Position numbers and translations under genes: made by a program. Below the pieces are notes generated by a model. It searched no databases, was not told where the DNA came from, and saw only the letters and a list, made by a program, of their open reading frames with translations. Source: an uncultured Clostridia bacterium (GTDB taxonomy: Bacteria; Bacillota_A; Clostridia; TANB77; CAG-508). From it: a DNA stretch of 8,985 nt. Location: assembly GCA_944393165.1 (NCBI GenBank), contig CALXZF010000152.1, positions 1 through 8,985 on the forward strand, in the 5' to 3' direction. Below are positions 6,782 through 8,985 of this stretch, piece after piece. Numbering within the stretch: the stretch's first letter is position 1; each line of letters opens with the position of its first letter.

Positions 6782-7441
6782 TTAATTTAATGAATCATCA
6801 TCAGAAGAATAATCGTCTTCGGAATAATAATCATCAGCATCATCATTAGAATCATCAGTAGCATAATCATCATCTGGGTAATTGCCCTGATAATCAAAGT
6901 CTCTTTTTTCGTTTGGAGTCGGAAGTGTACAATCAAATGAATATTGACTGGAGCTAATCTCCCAATTAGCGATTAATTCTGCTAAGAATTTAACAGCTTG
7001 AGTAACATCTTCAGGAAGAGAACCGTTTATCAATTGGGTTTCGAAAGTTTCTAAACCTGAATTTTTAGCTAAGGCGTCATCACTCCAGATACCAATTTTG
7101 TCCGCATAGGAGTCTAAATGTCTAATTTTAGCTAGATAATTTAGAATCATATCAGTAAATTGATAAGGATTGTTTACTTCTACAAGAAAGCATGCTTTGC
7201 CGTCTGGACTCACAGCAGTTTTAAAATTGTAAGGTGTTACAAAATTTTGTAAAGCGGCAAAGAAATCTTCTATAGATTGCATACTTTCAGCATTTGAATA
7301 TAAAACATAATGAGAGTCGTCTAAATCTAATTTAACTATCTTAGTATTACATCCAAATTGATTCGAGAGATTCTCTATGACCTCAAAATACTGTTCCCGT
7401 TTACGAGGTGGAATATGAATTATAGCTTTGTTGTTGTTCAT
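6782..7441 (-). CDS. Array gene 3: diverged acidic-tail paralogue
   Basis: This 219-aa protein is the most diverged of the three. The start at 7441 has AAGGAGG (complement of 7449-7455) seven bases away. The frame stays open for 88 more codons upstream, across the promoter and the intergenic repeats, and that hydrophobic extension is not credible. Shared landmarks are KREQ (14-17), VIENLSNQFGCN (21-32), MQSIEDFFAAL (54-64), SGLETFETQL (128-137), SLPEDVTQAVKFLAELIA (141-158) and DFDYQ (181-185). The acidic tail (188-219) has 14 Asp in 32 residues and ends SSDDDSLN. The N-terminal motifs and the tail end are kept, while the middle (about 70-125) is hardly recognisable against genes 1 and 2. There is no signal peptide, transmembrane segment or known catalytic motif. 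The gene is divergent from the CapA-like gene, with about 200 bp between their starts. Confidence 0.88.
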   Translation of the reverse strand: MNNNKAIIHIPPRKREQYFEVIENLSNQFGCNTKIVKLDLDDSHYVLYSNAESMQSIEDFFAALQNFVTPYNFKTAVSPDGKACFLVEVNNPYQFTDMILNYLAKIRHLDSYADKIGIWSDDALAKNSGLETFETQLINGSLPEDVTQAVKFLAELIANWEISSSQYSFDCTLPTPNEKRDFDYQGNYPDDDYATDDSNDDADDYYSEDDYSSDDDSLN

Positions 7442-7462
7442 TACAATTCCTCCTTTTTTTCT

Positions 7463-7515
7463 GGCATATGCCATAACAACAATTAGATAATAACATAAAG
7501 AAGGTAAAAATACAA
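7463..7515 (-). promoter_or_regulatory. Promoter and leader palindrome of array gene 3
   Basis: Read on the minus strand, the -35 is TTGTAT (7510-7515) and the -10 is TATTAT (7487-7492), with a 17-bp spacer. A perfect GGCATATGCC palindrome lies at 7463-7472. Spacing and layout match the other two promoters although the spacer sequence has diverged, which supports real function for the conserved elements. Confidence 0.75.
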
Positions 7516-7525
7516 TAACAAGTGG

Positions 7526-7581
7526 AGGAGTGTCCCTTTTGGCCAAGTTCTTGGACGAAAAGGAGTGTCCCCTTTGTCCAA
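7526..7581 (-). repeat. GGGACA-core hairpin repeats, left of capA-like gene
   Basis: Two 19-bp near-copies, 7526-7544 and 7561-7579, match at 17 of 19 positions with a 35-bp period. The second sits in an imperfect hairpin. TTGGAC (7551-7556) pairs with GTCCAA (7576-7581) and AAAGG (7559-7563) pairs with CCTTT (7571-7575), with a 2-nt bulge and a 7-nt loop. Read on the minus strand, the core is GGGGACACTCCTT. It resembles short REP-type palindromic elements and lies between two divergent promoters. No T run follows, so it is not a typical terminator. Confidence 0.7.
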
Positions 7582-7587
7582 AAATAA

Positions 7588-7616
7588 TTGACATATTATC
7601 GCAAAATAAATATAAT
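7588..7616 (+). promoter_or_regulatory. Consensus sigma-A promoter of the capA-like gene
   Basis: A perfect -35 TTGACA (7588-7593), a 17-bp spacer and a perfect -10 TATAAT (7611-7616). The predicted start near 7623 gives a leader of only about 24 nt, containing the RBS. This is the best promoter in the window and should be strong and constitutive unless the upstream hairpin or a regulator interferes. Confidence 0.9.
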
Positions 7617-7646
7617 ATTGTAGAATAATAATATTTGGAGGAAAAC

Positions 7647-8906
7647 ATGGCAAGAAACAGAAGAAATAAAAGAAGAATTAATTCAATAAAAGATGTACTA
7701 AACATGAGAACTTTTCTAACTATTGTTGGAATTTTACTAGCAGTAATAGTAGTATGTATTGGAATAAATGGATATAGAGTATATCAAGATAAACAAGTTC
7801 TTGCCAGTCAAAAAGAAGAATTAAATAAACAAACACAAGAAATATTTTCACAAATAAATAGTAGTATAGATCAAACAAATCAAAATATTTCGGAGTCTGA
7901 TACATTAATACAAATGTCTGCAGTGGGGGATATTTTGTGCAGTAGTGCGATGCTTGAAGATGCATATGATGAATCTAAAAAGAGCTATGACTTTTCACAC
8001 ATGTTCAATAATGTTTCAGGATTTATTGATGATGCTGACATTATAATGGGCACAATGGAAACTGGAATATTAGATGAGACAGAATATAATGACAAAGTAG
8101 CTCCATTAGAATTTGCAAGAGCTGTAAAAAAATCGGGTGTTAATTTAGTAACAATCTCACATAATCATAGTTTAGATAATGGTGTGAGTGGATTGAAAGA
8201 AACAAGAGACAATTTAGAAGATATAGGATTTACTGTGCTTGGAGATAAATTAGAAACATCTCATAGTGTAGTAATAAAAGAAGTAAAAAAAGCAAAAATT
8301 GCATTTTTAACATATACATGTTTTTTAGACAATGAATCGAATATTAGTGAAGAAGAAAAAAACTGTGTAAGCATGTATAGCGAAAAACAAGCAGAGTCAG
8401 ATATAGAATATGCATTAGAAGAAGGGGCAGAATACATTTGTGTAATGATACACTGGGGAGATGCTATAACTGAGCAAGTAACAGAAGAACAAAAAGAAAT
8501 AGCTGACTTTTTAATTGAAAATGGAGTGGATTTGATTTTGGGTTCACATCCCTCAGTAGTTCAGCCTATGGAAGTTAGAACAAATGATGAAGGAGAAAAT
8601 ATATTTATTGCATATTCAATTGGAACATATGTATCTACTTTATCAGCAGAAGAAGCTAGAACAGAATTAGTTTTAAACATTGAACTTAAGAGAAACGGAA
8701 AAGACGGAACAGTTTCTTTAAATAAAGTGGACTACACACCAATATATATGCTAGATAATGGAATGTATGCAGAAAATAGATTCACATTAATAGATATGAA
8801 ATACACAGCAACAGCATATGCGGACGGAAACACAGAGATAGTGAGCAGAGATACATATGACAAACTAATAAATGGTCTAAATCGCCTAAATGACATTTTG
8901 TCGTAA
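7647..8906 (+). CDS. CapA/PGA_cap-like membrane-anchored protein
   Basis: A 419-aa protein of the CapA (poly-gamma-glutamate capsule biosynthesis, PGA_cap) family, which has a calcineurin-like metallophosphoesterase fold. The start at 7647 has TGGAGG at 7636-7641, five bases away. A basic N-terminus (1-21) precedes one hydrophobic helix (about 22-42), which should anchor the protein with the rest outside. A polar, probably coiled-coil linker (47-85) follows, then the domain: AVGDIL (92-97), GTMETGI (135-141), SHNHSLDNG (171-179), MIHWGD (267-272), GSHPSVVQP (299-307) and YSIGTYVS (323-330). Compared with the family as I know it, GSHPH has become GSHPS, the NLE motif has become TME and SLGNF has become SIGTY, so metal binding or activity may differ. 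No capB or capC neighbours are visible, so a capsule role is not established. Many clostridial members are stand-alone. Confidence 0.88.
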   Translation: MARNRRNKRRINSIKDVLNMRTFLTIVGILLAVIVVCIGINGYRVYQDKQVLASQKEELNKQTQEIFSQINSSIDQTNQNISESDTLIQMSAVGDILCSSAMLEDAYDESKKSYDFSHMFNNVSGFIDDADIIMGTMETGILDETEYNDKVAPLEFARAVKKSGVNLVTISHNHSLDNGVSGLKETRDNLEDIGFTVLGDKLETSHSVVIKEVKKAKIAFLTYTCFLDNESNISEEEKNCVSMYSEKQAESDIEYALEEGAEYICVMIHWGDAITEQVTEEQKEIADFLIENGVDLILGSHPSVVQPMEVRTNDEGENIFIAYSIGTYVSTLSAEEARTELVLNIELKRNGKDGTVSLNKVDYTPIYMLDNGMYAENRFTLIDMKYTATAYADGNTEIVSRDTYDKLINGLNRLNDILS

Positions 8907-8920
8907 TGGTGTTGTTGAGG

Positions 8921-8985
8921 TGTCGCTGAGGGACAGGCCTTAAAACGACAACTTTGTCGCTGGGGGACAGGCCTTAAAACGACAA
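8921..8985 (+). repeat. GGGACA-core hairpin repeats, right of capA-like gene
   Basis: Two 31-bp direct copies (8921-8951 and 8955-8985) differ at one base and repeat with a 34-bp period. The second copy runs to the window edge, so more may follow. TTGTCG (8954-8959) is complementary to CGACAA (8980-8985), and the core is GGGGACAGGCCTT. The layout matches the element left of the gene, in the opposite orientation. No conventional terminator for the capA-like gene is visible, and these hairpins are the only structure after its stop. Confidence 0.75.

Noticed and set aside
4650..7515. Integron-type gene cassettes
   Set aside because: The flank blocks lack attC core sites, each gene has its own promoter, and no integrase is present. 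The hairpins in the blocks are ordinary terminators.
6623..7705. Long N-terminal extensions of array genes 2 and 3
   Set aside because: The extra codons run through the RBS, palindrome and promoter (and, for gene 3, the intergenic hairpins). All three genes have an identical RBS-to-ATG layout at the shorter starts.
8921..8985. CRISPR array suggested by the 31-bp direct repeats
   Set aside because: Only two copies with a 3-nt gap, no spacers of 30 bp or more, and no cas genes. The repeats form a complete hairpin with a GGGACA core instead.

Overview
The window looks like chromosomal DNA from a low-GC Bacillota, probably a gut-type Clostridia. The evidence is the AT-rich base composition, strong AAGGAGG ribosome binding sites, sigma-A promoters, a T-box leader, and a truncated surface or prepilin-like protein ending in a GVRPVVS motif. 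No RNA genes, insertion sequences or CRISPR arrays are visible.

Layout. (1) 1-501 is the 3' end of a gene that starts upstream, with a C-terminal region of the prepilin/DUF6273-like kind. (2) 583-4628 is a phenylalanyl-tRNA synthetase operon: a sigma-A promoter, a tRNA-Phe-sensing T-box leader (specifier UUC, T-box at 906-919, terminator at 925-967), pheS, pheT and a Rho-independent terminator. pheT is complete except for one frame change at 2422-2444 inside the tRNA-binding domain. (3) 4650-7515, on the minus strand, is a tandem array of three cassettes. Each has its own promoter, a 10-bp palindrome in the leader, a strong RBS, one gene and a near-identical terminator. The three proteins (331, 232 and 219 aa) are paralogues of a family I do not recognise: a soluble domain of about 180 residues followed by an Asp-rich tail ending in D-D-N/D-S-L-N. 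In the 331-aa member the second half of the domain is duplicated with a 378-bp period. The flanking non-coding DNA is nearly identical between cassettes while the proteins have diverged strongly. (4) 7526-7581 and 8921-8985 hold short GGGACA-core hairpin repeats in opposite orientations on either side of a membrane-anchored CapA/PGA_cap-like gene (7647-8906), which is driven by a consensus promoter.

How the genes relate. pheS and pheT encode the two subunits of one enzyme, and the T-box should switch the operon on when uncharged tRNA-Phe accumulates. The three-cassette array is the best candidate for an undescribed system: small acidic cytoplasmic proteins, each independently transcribed, with conserved control DNA, diverged coding sequence and in-frame repeat variation in the tails. 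Nothing in the sequence proves a function. The CapA-like gene is divergent from the array and has its own promoter, so a functional link is not established.
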